NCBI GenBank assembly: GCA_018136815.1
Contig: CM030933.1
Span: 1,812,379 to 1,876,378 of the forward strand
From: Isochrysis galbana
Taxonomy: Eukaryota; Haptophyta; Isochrysidales; Isochrysidaceae
Direction of reading: 5' to 3'
Length of the DNA: 64,000 nucleotides
Of this stretch, positions 30,641 to 41,828 are shown piece after piece (position 1 is the stretch's first letter; each line of letters begins with the position of its first letter). The notes under the pieces were generated by a model. The model searched no databases. It was not told the origin of the DNA and was given only the letters and a program-made list of their open reading frames with translations. Made by a program: the position numbers and the translations under genes.

Positions 30641-31735
30641 CCCCTCCCCGCACGCGCCTCCCACATCATCTTGCCTAGGACCACCTAGATAACTGGCGAC
30701 ACCGCGACACCACGCACAAACAAGGTTGCAAATATAGAGCCGGCGTGTATAAGGGAAAAAACGTCTCCCGTGCCTACGCTGAAGCCGATGGCCGATACGA
30801 CGCCCGAACTCGTAGGATTAGCAAACGTGCCGAAGGAGTGGGAAGGGACGACGATGCCAACGGGAGGGATTCGACGAATCGCAGCTTTGCTGTCCCATGC
30901 TGGTGGAAAGTACAGTGTACAGTCGTCCTCCGGTGCGTCCGGCTAGCAAGTCCAGCTTTCCGGCGTCGCGCGTAATCACGCAAGCTTAATTAATTAGCAA
31001 AATAGACCTTCAAGCTTCAAGAATAATTAACAAAATAGACGTTCAAGAGGCCTGCCCAGAAGTGCGCCATGGCCGGACCCCGGAAACCGAAGAAAATGGA
31101 ATGATGGATAAGGGCGGTGTCGGAGTAGAGGTAGGGAAACCTTGACCTGCAGGTGTCTAGCCAAGAATCTTCACATGTTTTTTTCTTAGAAAGCGTACTG
31201 CGGCGTGGGGAGCGCCGGGAAGCGGGAGCGTTCAGCTTTATGGGAATGGGGGGGGGGGGGGGCGCAAAGAAGACGCGTCATCACCATCGCGTCATTCGTC
31301 ATTCTTGTTTATGTGCCCCCTCCCCGCTCCCCGCCCCATGTCCCTGCGCTCCACCCTAGCGGCGTTAGCTTTAGGGGGAGCGCTGCCATCGCTCACGACC
31401 AACCGCCCTTTGCCTTTGCATATGGACTTTCTTTCCTTACTATTATTACTATTTCCAAGTCTTATTGACATCTGCGAGCACATGAGCACTACCAATGAAC
31501 TCCAATGTGCATACCCAATGATGCCAACGTAGCCTTACGCTGTTCGCTGTTCGTGCTCCATTCGCTCCAACCTCTCTTTCTCCCTGAGTGCCACAGCCTC
31601 ACCAGCCAATTCAGCTCGTCGAACTTGCCACAAATCGAGTTCGCTCCTCCTCGCGCGGCGCCTTTGTCGCTTTGCATCCCCTTGCCTTTGGACTTCTTCG
31701 CCTTCTTCTTCTTCCGGGATCCCCCAATCAGACTC
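30641..31735. other. No confident gene
   Basis: On the minus strand a frame without ATG at about 30950-30705 reads TLYFPPAWDSKAAIRRIPPV then SHSFGTFANPTSSG, plausible decayed coding text. A G run lies at 31248-31262. Nothing else is recognised. Confidence 0.35.
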
Positions 31736-32041
31736 TTATTTGTTATTTGGCGATGACTCGTCGCTGGAGGGTGCGGTTGGGGGAGGGCGTGCACCAACCT
31801 CATTGTTAGCTGGTGAGTAGAGTGCACCTGGGGGCAGAGTTGATTGGCTAGTAGCTTGAGCCTTGAGCTCGGCAATTTCTTCCTTCAATGGCTGCGTTGC
31901 CTGTGCCACTGCCTCACGCAGCTTCCAGGTGACAATCTCTTCGAAGGCTTGCATTGAGAGCGGGATCGCCCACTGCCAAGCAACGCCCACTACCACTAGA
32001 AGATAAATTATGGCCGTTGTACTACCCCTCCCCCCCCCCAA
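31736..32041 (-). CDS. Possible small membrane/coiled-coil protein
   Basis: 101 residues: one membrane segment (TAIIYLLVVVGVAWQWAIPL), then a charged helix (KLREAVAQATQPLKEEIAEL) and a Pro/Ser-rich tail. Start and end are uncertain. No family recognised. Confidence 0.35.
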   Translation of the reverse strand: MGGGRGSTTAIIYLLVVVGVAWQWAIPLSMQAFEEIVTWKLREAVAQATQPLKEEIAELKAQATSQSTLPPGALYSPANNEVGARPPPTAPSSDESSPNNK

Positions 32042-32107
32042 AACAATGAACCCCTCCCCCCCCCCTTGCGGGATGTGAGGAGGCTTTCAAAGTGTCTTGC
32101 TGTGAAT

Positions 32108-32315
32108 GAGCTCCAGGGGGGGGGGGGAATTCCGAACTCCATCCTTTGCTTTATCGATTATAGATTATCCCCCCCTAAGGAGCTCCAGGGGGGGGGAGGG
32201 GGGTTCTAGATTCCATCCTTTGCCGATTATCAATTATCCCCCCCCCCCCCCAAAGGGAGCTCCAGGGGGGGAATTCTAGATTCCATCCTTTATCCGTTAT
32301 CCCCCTAGGGGGGGG
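32108..32315 (+). repeat. Three tandem ~75-bp units
   Basis: Each unit starts GAGCTCCAGGGGGGG, then 'ttctagattccatcctttg' and 'attatcccccc'. The C/G runs vary in length. Non-coding. Confidence 0.8.
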
Positions 32316-32534
32316 GGGGTCCCGGGGCTAGGAGCCCACCAGGGGCTAATGCATCATCTAGCTCTCCATTTGAGCCAATGAAACTTGTCTTTTGCAGTGG
32401 TGGGTGCCCCCCCCCCCCCCCCCCACTTAAGCTTGGGAGGGCACACATGCTGCTTGTGAGGCTGGGCCGAGGAGGGTGCTTGAGGAACAATTGAGAAAAT
32501 GAAGGGTGAGTGGGCAGCCTTGGTCTCAACACTC

Positions 32535-32690
32535 AAGGCACGGTCTCCCAGAGGGAGTTACACGTTACGCATCATGAGGTTGGATCTTGTGCAAGGCTGC
32601 CCCACCCCTCATAACAGTGGGTGATGGTAACTTGTAGGAATGCAAGGCACGGTCTCTCATAAAGAGAGTTACACGTAACGCATCATGCAT
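32535..32690 (+). repeat. Two direct copies of a ~45-bp unit
   Basis: 'ggcacggtctc' followed by 'gagttacacgt-t/a-acgcatcatg' occurs at about 32537 and 32646. Confidence 0.65.
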
Positions 32691-32921
32691 CCTGTGGTAG
32701 TTTAAGGACATTCCGGTCCCAATGCTTGAGAGGATGCATTAATTCATTTTCCAATTTTCCACGCACAGTGCAACAACGGAACACACCCTGCACATTGTCC
32801 AGATGCTAAGGAACATTACCACCCACATCCAGTGCAACAAAGACTGAGCCATCTGCAAGAAAATGCTTGATGGAGCTTTGAGTGATGACAGTGGGTTTTG
32901 GGTTGTTCCTCTCCCTCTCAC

Positions 32922-33282
32922 CATTGCTCTGCCTCTCCCTCTCCCTCGATCTCTCAATGTCACCATCACTATCGCTCAACTGCTCACTCTCTCTCCCTCC
33001 CCTCCCCTCTCTCATCGTGACAACCCTCCCCCTCCAGCTCCCCCTCACTTTCCCTCCTCCCATCCTCATCCTCGCCGCTCGCCCTCAGCTCGGCGCGCGC
33101 TCCCCATCGCTCTGCCTCTTCCTCTCCCTCGATCTCTCAATGTCGCCATCACTATCGCTCAGCTGCTCACTCTCTCTCCCTCCCCTCCCCTCTCGTTGTG
33201 ACAGCCCTCCCCCTCTGGCTCCCCATCACTTTCCCTCCTCCCGTCCTCATCCTCGCTGCTCGCCCTCAGCTCGGCACACGCT
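32922..33282 (+). repeat. Two tandem ~180-bp pyrimidine-rich units
   Basis: Units (about 32922-33103 and 33104-33282) share 'cgatctctcaatgtc-a/g-ccatcactatcgctca' and 'ctcgccctcagctcggc'. Open frames across it are composition-driven. Confidence 0.75.
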
Positions 33283-33489
33283 CCAACTGCCTAGGGCTGC
33301 ATTCTGACGGCTCCATGCGATCGGAGCCGTCGCGCTAGAAGCGCATAGGCCATACCGTCCCGGCTCTCGCCGCTTCGAGCGGCGTGAGCGCGGGCGGTGA
33401 GCGCCGAGAGGGCATGGGGAGCTCTGGGGGCTCCATCGACGGCGCGAGACGCGCATCTCGCGCGAGAGAAGGGCGCGCCCCCCTGGGGT

Positions 33490-33715
33490 CTACAGCGGGA
33501 GTTCCCGTAGCTCTGCGGGGTGTACCCGTATCTCCGCGGGGGGCCAGGAAGACTATTTTTTAGTTTAATTTCTTGCTCGACTCGTACAGCGGGAGTTCCC
33601 GTAGCTCTGCGGGGTGTACCCGTATCTCCGCGGGGGGCCAGGAAGACTATTTTTTAGTTTAATTTCTTGCTCGACTCGTACAGCGGGAGTTCCCGTAGCC
33701 CGTATCTCCCGATAC
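33490..33715 (+). repeat. 97-bp tandem repeat, two full copies and a part
   Basis: 'acagcgggagttcccgtag' begins each copy, at about 33492, 33587 and 33681. The first two are virtually identical and end 'ttgctcgactcgt', implying recent duplication. Confidence 0.85.
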
Positions 33716-33739
33716 GGGGTAAAACTCGGGTCTCGCTGG

Positions 33740-33865
33740 GCAGCGCCGAAGGACGCTGAAGGACGCGCTGCAAGACAGCGCTGGACACCGCTGAGGGATG
33801 CTGAGGGGCGCTGAGGGACGCTGGGAGACGCTGAGAGACGCTGGGGAACGCTGAGGGACGCGCTG
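33740..33865 (+). repeat. ~10-bp minisatellite (GCTGAGGGAC)n
   Basis: About a dozen imperfect copies of GCTGAGGGACG. Non-coding. Confidence 0.75.
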
Positions 33866-34095
33866 GAGGACTTTCGCGCGGGGGGGGGGTGAGGGAAGAG
33901 AAGACGGCGTCTCAACGCGCGGACGCGGAAGAGAGCCGCCGTCTCGGCGCGCGCAGGGGGGGGAAGCGGCGGGGGGGGGGGGGGGGGGGAGCTGCGGGGG
34001 GGGGGCGCGGGGGGGGTGGGGGGGCGGAAACAGCGGAGCGGGGGAAACCACCTCACTGACCCAACTCCCTCCCACATTCACGTATTTTCCCCCGC

Positions 34096-34251
34096 TTGAA
34101 CGGGGAAACACCGGAAACTGCGGAGGAGGAGGAGGGGCTTGCTGTGGGTGTCACAGCCAAGGTGCTGCATATCGCAGTTGCCATGAGGACGGGGTGTGTT
34201 TACAAGATATGGAACGTCCATTTACCTTATCCGGTGCATTCTTTTCCTCCG

Positions 34252-34282
<31 letters not shown>

Positions 34283-35601
34283 TGGAGCGGCAGCGCAGGC
34301 GGCGAAAGCGCAAGCATCCCACGCCCATCACCTGGTGGGAGCTCGGGGAGGGAAGGAGCGCCACCCTCCGGGTGTGCTACCGCGCCGGGCCGGATGCAGC
34401 GGATGGCAGGCCACGCCGGCAGAAGGACCACTTCGTCCTCGCCGTTTGGTGCGCAGACGAGGCGCGGCCTTTCGAGGTGTGCGCCACCAACGAGCGCGCA
34501 ATGGACGCCGTGCACAGGAGCCCGCTCGGGCTAGGCGCGCTGGCACATCTCTTCTGCCTCGTCCGGGCCCCACCACTGAGGGACCATCACAGGTGCGGGT
34601 GGGCGGCGCTGCTGCGGCCGGCGCTGCAGCAGGCCCTGCAACACATGCTGTTGGCAGAGACCATCGTCGCTGCCGTCGACGCGGCCACGGCGGGGGCAGC
34701 GGCACCCCTTCTGGCTGTGGCTGAGGCGCCGGCGGCCGGCGCCTCCTCAGGCGCGGGTGGCGGGGACACAGCGGCAGTGTCGCCTGCCACCGACGCCACC
34801 GCACCGGCACTTGACTCGACGAGCAGGGGCATCGCGCGCGAGGTGCGCTCATGGGCGGAGGTGGGCTTGCAGGCGAAAGTGCACGTTATGCACGGTGTGC
34901 TGTGCCCGCAGGACTGCCGGCGAGTCCGCCAGATGCGTGCGATCTCGCGGGAGATGCCCATCATCAACCGCCTCCGGGCGGAGGACGGCCAGCCGGACGA
35001 CGGTGACCGCTCGCGACGTGTGACATACCTCGAGGAATGTGGAGCGCTTTCGGCCCTGGCCGGCAAGGTGTGCAGCCCGTGGTGCCTGCGTGTAGCCCGC
35101 GCACCTGTGGCGCCACCCGGCATGCCGTGTTCTGCTGAGGCGCCCGCGCGCCCGCTCCGTCAGGTTGCGGGGCGCCTTGGCAAGGCAATGGACGCAGAAC
35201 CCCCACCGCTGCTGCGGGCAGCGCGGTTGCGGAGCATGGGTGGGGAGGCACAGGCGTTGCACCGGGACTTTCCGGAGGGGCGGTGGGAGTGGAACGACCG
35301 TGGGCCGGGCTCGGTGGTGTTGAATGTGAGCAGCTCGCTTGCTCGGCTGCACTTTTTGTCGGCGGACAGGAGTGAGCTCGTTCAGGTTGTGCTTTGGCAA
35401 GGTGACGCGGTGTACTTCGACGGCGACGTCATTCACTGCGGCAGCTCCTACGAGGGGGAGCACATTCGCCTGCACTTCTTTGTGTGGGAGGCGCCCGTCT
35501 CGGGCGGGCCAGAGGACTATGATCTCACCTTTGCGGACCACTCACCGTTTGGTAGGGCATGTGATTACGAGCAAGTTTTCTTTTCCGGAGGAGGTGGATA
35601 G
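34096..35601 (+). CDS. 501-residue protein with a 2OG-oxygenase-like C-terminal barrel
   Basis: Intronless frame. Residues about 25-75 include the segment shared with 7119-7192 and a poly-Pro run encoded by a C tract, so the real start may be later. The middle is Ala-rich. The C-terminal ~100 residues read QALHRDFPEGRW ... PGSVVLNVSSSLARLHFLSA ... VLWQGDAVYFDGDVIHCGSS ... GEHIRLHFFVWEAP. The spacing His-X-Asp ... His ... Arg within beta-strand text is that of Fe(II)/2-oxoglutarate dioxygenases; a catalytically similar cupin is the alternative. Assignment is by motif only. No neighbour hints at the substrate. Confidence 0.6.
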
Positions 35602-36024
35602 GTAGTGAGCAGTGAGGGCAGAGCCGTGAGGAGGTGTGCACGTGTGTGCACCATGCACGATGGCCAGGCATTACTGGAAGACATATCACAACAGTAATAC
35701 TGATAACCGATAATACGGATAACACTGATAACACTCTTGAGATAGGCGATACGGCGAGCGAAGCGCACGCCCATATGCGGCATCTGGCGATCTGGCATCT
35801 GTGCGCTTGACAGAGTTTGTCCAAAAATAAACCTGAAGATGCGGCTACTGTGTAAAGCACACATGTCAGTTGGAGGGCACTGTCTATCTCTCATATGTTA
35901 GCCAGAATGTGCACTATTCACCTTTACTTTTACTTCCGCCTCTTAGGATTGCCAAGCCTGCGAATGGTTTTCTTTAACCCAATCTACCGAATGAACGCAG
36001 CTCTCCTTTCTTCCCTTCGCTCCC

Positions 36025-36057
<33 letters not shown>

Positions 36058-36800
36058 CGCGCGCGCGCCGGCGGCCCACGAGAGACGCCGCCGCTCTCTC
36101 TCCCAGGAGAAAAAGTCCCTGCGAGCGCGGCGCGGGAACAGAGCGCACAGTCAGAATAACGACCTCGCGGGCGTTTCTTCCTTCCCGTCTACGCGACTTG
36201 CATAGTGCCTTCCAGCAAGGGACACACCACCAACTCTCAAGGGGACCAACAAAACTCTACAGTTTCATAGTGCCTTCCAGCGTTCTCGCTCTCGCCCGCA
36301 CTCTGCTGGTCGTTCCGGTTGCCCTCAAAGCCGTCGTCCTGGGCGACCTGCGCCGAGAGACCAGCGACGGGCGACCTGCGACACTCGCACACGCCGCGTG
36401 CTGCTGTCGGCAGCACACGACGGCTATCGTGCCGTAGGACGCACGCGCGCCCTGTGCCGCGCCCCCCACCCTGCGTCGCCTCGAGCGACGCGCGACGCGT
36501 CCAGGGCATCGCGGGGCGCCGCCGCTGACGCAGGGCGCCGCGCGTGTCACGTGGGCACCGACGCGCCATGCAATGCTCCGACGCGTGGGGCGGCGGCTCG
36601 GCGGCGAGCGACGCCCGGAGCGACGTCCGACTCGGTGTCCGCCCTGCGTCGCGCCTGAGTGCGCACGCCGCGCTCGCCGTCGTGCGTCGGCGCCGCAGCA
36701 CCCCACGGCGCCCGGGCCGACGCAGGGCGGCCCGCACTCCGGCCCGCCGTATGTCACGCGGCATGTCGTATGGATACTTCCGCGACGTGCGGTATAAATG
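35602..36800. other. Non-coding: poly-C tract and CG-rich stretch
   Basis: A C run at about 36028-36056 is followed by alternating GC. 36280-36790 is extremely CG-rich with many GCGACG/ACGCAGGGCG repeats. Frames are open on both strands for that reason only. Confidence 0.5.
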
Positions 36801-36859
36801 TAACTTACGATAGGGGGGGTGGTCCCCCTGACGGAAGACGTGATGAGCGACGCACCGAG

Positions 36860-37025
36860 AAGATACGAACTACAATCGAGGATCGATGAGAACGCGGAAC
36901 GACGAGAACGAGAATCGAGAATCGAGAACGAGAAACGAAGAACGGTAAGAACGCGGAACGACGAGAATCGAGAATCGAGAATCGAGAATCGAAGAACGAA
37001 CGACGAACGACGAACGACGAACTAT
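36860..37025. repeat. (CGAGAAT)n / (CGAACGA)n simple repeat
   Basis: Short degenerate units of GAGAATC and GAACGAC. It abuts the 3' end of the ORF1 copy. Confidence 0.8.
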
Positions 37026-37069
37026 AAGAATAGTGCGCGACGATCGAAGAGACAAGGGGTACCACACCC

Positions 37070-38144
37070 GTCCGGACGATGAGGCGTAGAATCGGCGGCC
37101 GGCGCGGCAGACCGCAGGAGACGCCGTCTTCTCTTCCCTCTTCCCTCAACCCCTTGCGAAAGTCCGCCACATCTTTGTATTCTTCGCGGAATTGATTGGC
37201 ACAATCCGCCGTGACGAGAATCTCCCAAGGGCCGGAGGCGCTCTTGGATGGAAATTCGGGCTCGAGGTCTACGCCCTCCAGCTTGTTTAGGTGCGCGACG
37301 ATCGCGCCGAGGACCTCTTCGTCTTTGGCCTTGTGCCCCTTCTCGTATGCCATAAGCAGGTGATAATGATCTTGTGGGAGTCCGGAAATTCGGCCTCCCC
37401 CTCGGGTTTAGGCTCCAAGTCTTCGTCAAGGAGGGCTACCTGTGTGACCGGGGCGGGGAGTGGGGTCAGCCTTGCATATGTTTTCGTCTCTCGGGCGTCC
37501 ATATGGCTCGATGTTTCCGCTATGTTGTCTCCCCCTTCCGAGGGTCTCGTGTGGATTGTGCTTTGTGTAGGCTCTCTCTCAAGTTGGTGTTTATTGTGGT
37601 GGGCCTCCTGGGCCTGTGTCACTTGCGACGTTCGCGCGCCCGTGGCTCGCTTGTCCGGTTGGCCTTCGGAGGCGTTGGAGAGCCTCCCTCCTGGTCTGCC
37701 TCCCTTTTTGCTCCTGTGCCCCTTGCTGGGGGGTCTTGTCTGCTCTTTGTTCAACACCTTGTTTTGATGCGGCATTTCCCCTTTGGGGTTCTGCTGTAGA
37801 TGGTACCGGGCCAGCCCCTCACGCCGGAGCGCGAGGGCGGTACCGCGGTTGTGTAGGGTCCCAGCCCGGAGGCCTTCCCTTTGGAAGCGTCCCACTGGTG
37901 TGGTGTGGCTGGTGTGGCTGTGTGTTGTGTTGGAGGTGTGCTGTATGCTGGCTGCTGCCAGCATGGCAGCCTTGTTCGTGGCGTTCGCGGTGGTTCGCGG
38001 GCGTGGCAGGCTGGCTCCTGTGCCCACCTGGCTGGGAGGGTCGTCCTGCCGCGGTCGCTTCGGCGACAGCGGCGTGTCACTCAAGCCTTCGTCCATCTCG
38101 GCGAGGGCAGCGGTAGCGAGGGAGGGCGGCGGCGCGCGCTCCAT
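37070..38144 (-). pseudogene. LINE-type ORF1, family II, frameshifted
   Basis: ATG at 38144 follows hairpin CTATCAGT-TT-ACTGATAG (38149-38166) by four bases. The protein begins MERAPPPSLATAALAEMDEG then LSDTPLSPKRPRQDD, has a basic Gln/Lys-rich middle, and reaches LEPKPEGEAEFPDSHKII. There the text switches frame and continues as KGHKAKDEEVLGAIVAHLNK ... SGPWEILVTADCANQFREEY. That last part is homologous to GPWIFYVDEDAHDQFKAAYG in family I, so both share a C-terminal ORF1 domain. Role: likely RNA binding for a non-LTR element, inferred. One frameshift makes this copy defective. Confidence 0.7.
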
Positions 38145-38148
38145 GACC

Positions 38149-38166
38149 CTATCAGTTTACTGATAG
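38149..38166 (-). promoter_or_regulatory. Class II start hairpin
   Basis: Perfect inverted repeat CTATCAG/CTGATAG four bases before the ORF1 ATG. Confidence 0.75.
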
Positions 38167-38433
38167 TTGATTAGCCCTTCCTCCAGACACTGGAGCATAG
38201 ACACTTCGGCCTAGTTCCGTGACACAACCCTTTGTACCCAGCAAGCAGCATCACCGGCGATGGGTAGTAGAAAATTTACAGCGGATGTGATTGCTCCACG
38301 TGCTCTGATATCCATTGTATTATATTAGCCACATTACGGTTCAAAAGCTTTTCGCACACGCCCTAAATTTTTTTTTCATGCGGACATATTCACACCCCCC
38401 CACGAGGCTACCGTCGCACATTGAAGGCACACT

Positions 38434-39936
38434 TTATTGCAGGCGCCTGATTAAATTCCACCAAGACTCCATTTGCACGACCTTTTCGTCGATTTGTTGG
38501 ATGCGACTGGCGAGTTGCTCCACATGACTCAGTCGACCGGAGAGTTGCTCGACTTGACTCAGTCGACCGGCGAATTGCTCGACATGACTCAGTCGACCGG
38601 CGAGTTGCTCGACATGACTCAGTCGACCGGCGAGTTGCTCGACATGACTCAGTCGACCGGCGAGTTGCTCGACTTGACTCACTCGATGGGCGAGATGCTC
38701 GAGCGCCCTCGTTTGTTCATCGGTTGGGGACCAGACTCTGGTGAGTGCTGCCTGATGACGATTCATGCCTCTCGTGTGATACACGAGGCTGCTCATTAAA
38801 ACTACCGAAGTCCGCACGTAGCTCATGTATGAGGTGTACTTGTCGTTGGTGGCCACGATTGAGACGTTGTTGTCGTGTTTGTGGACAAAGGAAGTCATTT
38901 GCTGTGGAGTTATGCTTCCGACGCTTTTCTTGGTGAAAAGGAGCAGAGTGAAGTTTGGGCCCTGTCCCTGCACCCTCAGTATTATTCGGCGATTCAGTGC
39001 GATGACGAGGCCCTTGCAGTACGCGCCATAGTGATCCATTGGAACAATATTAGGAGGGGTGGTGTCGCTCAAGCTCACCGACTCCAGAACCTTCTTGTGC
39101 ACTTCGTCAACGACCGTCGATGCGTTGTCACCAGCCTTGACTTCGAACCCCTGCATGACCGCGGACGCCAGGCTCGGGAAGCTCTCTACAGGGGATCGTG
39201 CGTACAAGTCGCAAATCAGTTGGAACTCGGCGATGTCCATCGGGTTGGGCAAGACGACCGGGAGAGTGGCAGAGCGGGTTGGGGTGACGGGGGCGGGGGA
39301 GGTAGAGGCGGGAAGGGTGAGCATGAAAGAGGCGGGGGCAGCGACAGCGGGGGTGATGAGCGGGGCGGGCGCGTCGACGTGGGCGGGGATCTCGGGGGGC
39401 GGGACTTGGATGGTGAGAGCAGGGTGGGGAGGGGCGGGGACAGGAGCGGAGGCGGAGAGAATGGAGGCGGGGGGGACGGTGAGGGCGACAGCGGGGGCGG
39501 GAGTGGGGATTGTGGGAGCGGAGGCGGGAGCGGTTAGGCGAGCGTGGGTGGGGATCGTGGGAGCGGAGGCGGGAGTGGGGGCGGGAGTGGGGGCGGGAGT
39601 GGGGATCGTGAAAGCGGAGGCGGGAGTGGGGATCGTAGGAGCGGAGGCGGGAGCGGGGGTGGTTAGGGGAGCGGGGGAGGGAGTAGGGGCGGGAGTGGGG
39701 GCGTGGGTGGGGATCGTCGGAGCGGAGGCGGGAGTGAGGTTGGGTATTGGCATCCTGAAACGCAACCGGTTGGGCCTATCCGAGTCTCGTGACCTCTTGT
39801 TCGACACAGCGTCATTGGAAGGGTGACCCAGGTGGTTCAATTCGGATGAACAGCCCAAAGTACATCTCCTATGACCATAGCAGACGGGGCGAGTTGGGTA
39901 CAGGGGCATTTGCCCAAGCGGCTCCCAGGGGAGCAC
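38434..39936 (-). CDS. Pro-rich repeat protein with decad coiled coil, unknown
   Basis: Up to 500 residues; the Met at 39753 (MPIPNLTPASAPTIPT) is a likelier start. Residues about 62-215 are repeats built on PTPAPTPASAPTIPT. Residues about 225-400 look globular, with no family recognised (FQLICDLYARSPVESFPSLA, GPNFTLLLFTKKSVGSITPQ, NNVSIVATNDKYTSYMSYVR). Residues about 415-485 are seven copies of a ten-residue unit (LAGRLSHVEQ), encoded by a 30-bp DNA repeat at 38512-38700. The hydrophobic spacing 4-3-3 suits a coiled coil, often trimeric. The plan resembles a fibrous surface or capsid/fibre protein, but that is speculation. It has no introns and lies between retroelements. Confidence 0.6.
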   Translation of the reverse strand: MLPWEPLGQMPLYPTRPVCYGHRRCTLGCSSELNHLGHPSNDAVSNKRSRDSDRPNRLRFRMPIPNLTPASAPTIPTHAPTPAPTPSPAPLTTPAPASAPTIPTPASAFTIPTPAPTPAPTPASAPTIPTHARLTAPASAPTIPTPAPAVALTVPPASILSASAPVPAPPHPALTIQVPPPEIPAHVDAPAPLITPAVAAPASFMLTLPASTSPAPVTPTRSATLPVVLPNPMDIAEFQLICDLYARSPVESFPSLASAVMQGFEVKAGDNASTVVDEVHKKVLESVSLSDTTPPNIVPMDHYGAYCKGLVIALNRRIILRVQGQGPNFTLLLFTKKSVGSITPQQMTSFVHKHDNNVSIVATNDKYTSYMSYVRTSVVLMSSLVYHTRGMNRHQAALTRVWSPTDEQTRALEHLAHRVSQVEQLAGRLSHVEQLAGRLSHVEQLAGRLSHVEQFAGRLSQVEQLSGRLSHVEQLASRIQQIDEKVVQMESWWNLIRRLQ

Positions 39937-41828
39937 ATGAACTTTCCAAACGCGGATCCCTGGGCCAGCTGATCCCAGATGATCTCTGGTTCCCCATTAC
40001 CCCAATCCTATCACCGAGAACAAGACCAGCCCTCCATGCGTTCCTCCGTCTACATCTTCCCCAAGGTCATGGTCAGTGGGGAGATTCGTTCTGCCTCACT
40101 TCATATGCACGAACGTCGACGAGCCTTCCAATCGACGCGAGAAGGCACCCACAAGTGCTAGGCGATTCGTCTGGCTGGTCGACCACATCCCCCCCCCTCC
40201 CCCCCCCCCCATTAAAGGCCCTGATAGTTGTGGTGTTCCAGTACCAGGACGGTGTGGTTCCAGATGCACCAGGACGGTGGTTCCAGCCATCCCTCCTCAG
40301 CAAAGTCGTCGGCTCTGCCTGCTGCTCCGCCCTTCGCCCTTCGCCCCCCTTCCTCGCTCTCCTCCTCCGTTGTGCTCCCTTGCGCTCTGTCCGCCACAGC
40401 GGGTCCCCTCCCTCCCCCCTCCGTCTGGCAGTTCAGTACCGTCTGCTGCTGCCCACCCCCACCCCTTCTCCCACCTCCCTCCGCCTGCTCTCGCCCGCCT
40501 CGCCGCTCCTCTCTCTGCCCCCCTTCCCTTCCCCTCTGGCGGAGGGCTCGAGGTCGGCGCATCCTCCCCCAGAGCACCCCCTTCCCTCCCCAGACTCAGG
40601 ACAGGGCGATGCAGTGGGCATCAGACGGAAGCAGATCTGCTCGGGCGGGGCTTCAGTCGGTGCGAGTGCGAAGCGCGCCGTACCGAGGTGCCATCGCGGG
40701 GGTCAGAAAGTCCCCAGGCCAGATGCTCTCCAGGCTGCCCTCGGTGATGCTGCCCTCGGTGATGCTGATGGGTGCAGGGGAAGGGGTGCCGCTGGCGAGG
40801 ACAGAGAGTGGACTCGGGGGGGGGGGGGGGGGGGTCCTCAGGGCGGAAGGACCACGCTCGCTTTACCAAAGACCCTCGCCGCCCCCCCCCCCCCTCCCCT
40901 CCCGGGGCAGTCGGCGCGCGCGTTTGGTCGCTTCTGGTTCGTTTTGCGCGCGCTTTTGAGTGCGCGCATCTGTGGCGGTAATCGCGGGGTTACGAAACCA
41001 GTTGCTCCAAAGAAATATTATTACTTTACAAACAGATTTAGTTTTGACGCCAAGCTCAGTTTATGAGTGGCACCCGGCAGAGGGGGAGAGCCACGTCGTA
41101 CCGGTCGCAGGCATGTTGACTACCTTCAAGGTGTCGGGAGAGACGCATCACCCTGGTGACGAGACTGTGTCCACACCCCCCTCGAGCGTGCGGTGCATGT
41201 CAAGATGGAAGCCGACTCGCCCGAAGCCGCAACGGGACGCCTTGTGGGGGCCATCGACTCGCTCGTTGGGCGCCTTTGGTCACTCCTCGAGGACGTGGGG
41301 GTTCCTCCTTCCCGCCCCCGCGCTTGCCCCCTCGATCCCCTTGATCGAGGTGCACGTGGAGTGAACACGCCCGTTATCCTTCCCAGTCCGGCTTTTTTTA
41401 GATAGTGACCTTTTTTTTTGAAAAAAAATCCTCCACCTCCTCCCCTGCCCCCCTTCTTTCCTTTTTCTTCGGTTTCCGGGGTACGACCTCGGTGCACTTT
41501 GGCAAGTCCGTAAGTTTTGTTTCTAAACCGCCCAAATTTTGTTGTCAAAATTTGAGGGTCGGGCACCTAAATTTCGATCAAAATTTAATAGTTTTAGGAG
41601 TCTTCATAACTCGTAACTTTATCACTATCACGCGCGGTAACCTTATAAGAGAGGCCTTGCCCCCCCACCCAGCCCCGGGGGGGCGAGACCTCCAGACCCA
41701 GACCTCCCCCCCTCCCCCCTCCCCTTGCCCCCCCCCCCCCCCTCCCTTGTCTGCCACGCCCCCTCCGTCCCCAACTGCGACCATACACCACACACCCAAC
41801 CCACGCACGACGCGACCCAAACAAGCTC
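39937..41828. other. No confident gene; homopolymer-rich
   Basis: C runs at 40187-40210 and 40883, G run at 40818-40834. A 'caaaattttg...aaatttcgatcaaaattt' AT-rich patch at 41530-41590 resembles one at 7385-7445. C-rich 41660-41760. Long frames here follow base composition. Confidence 0.45.

Noticed and set aside
36237-36764. 175- and 166-codon Arg/Ala-rich frames
   Set aside because: Open on several frames of both strands because of CG-rich repeats; no conserved text.
39059-41066. Long plus-strand frames (Gly/Ala-rich, then Pro/Ser-rich)
   Set aside because: The first is antisense to the Pro-rich repeat protein; the second runs through homopolymers with no domain text.
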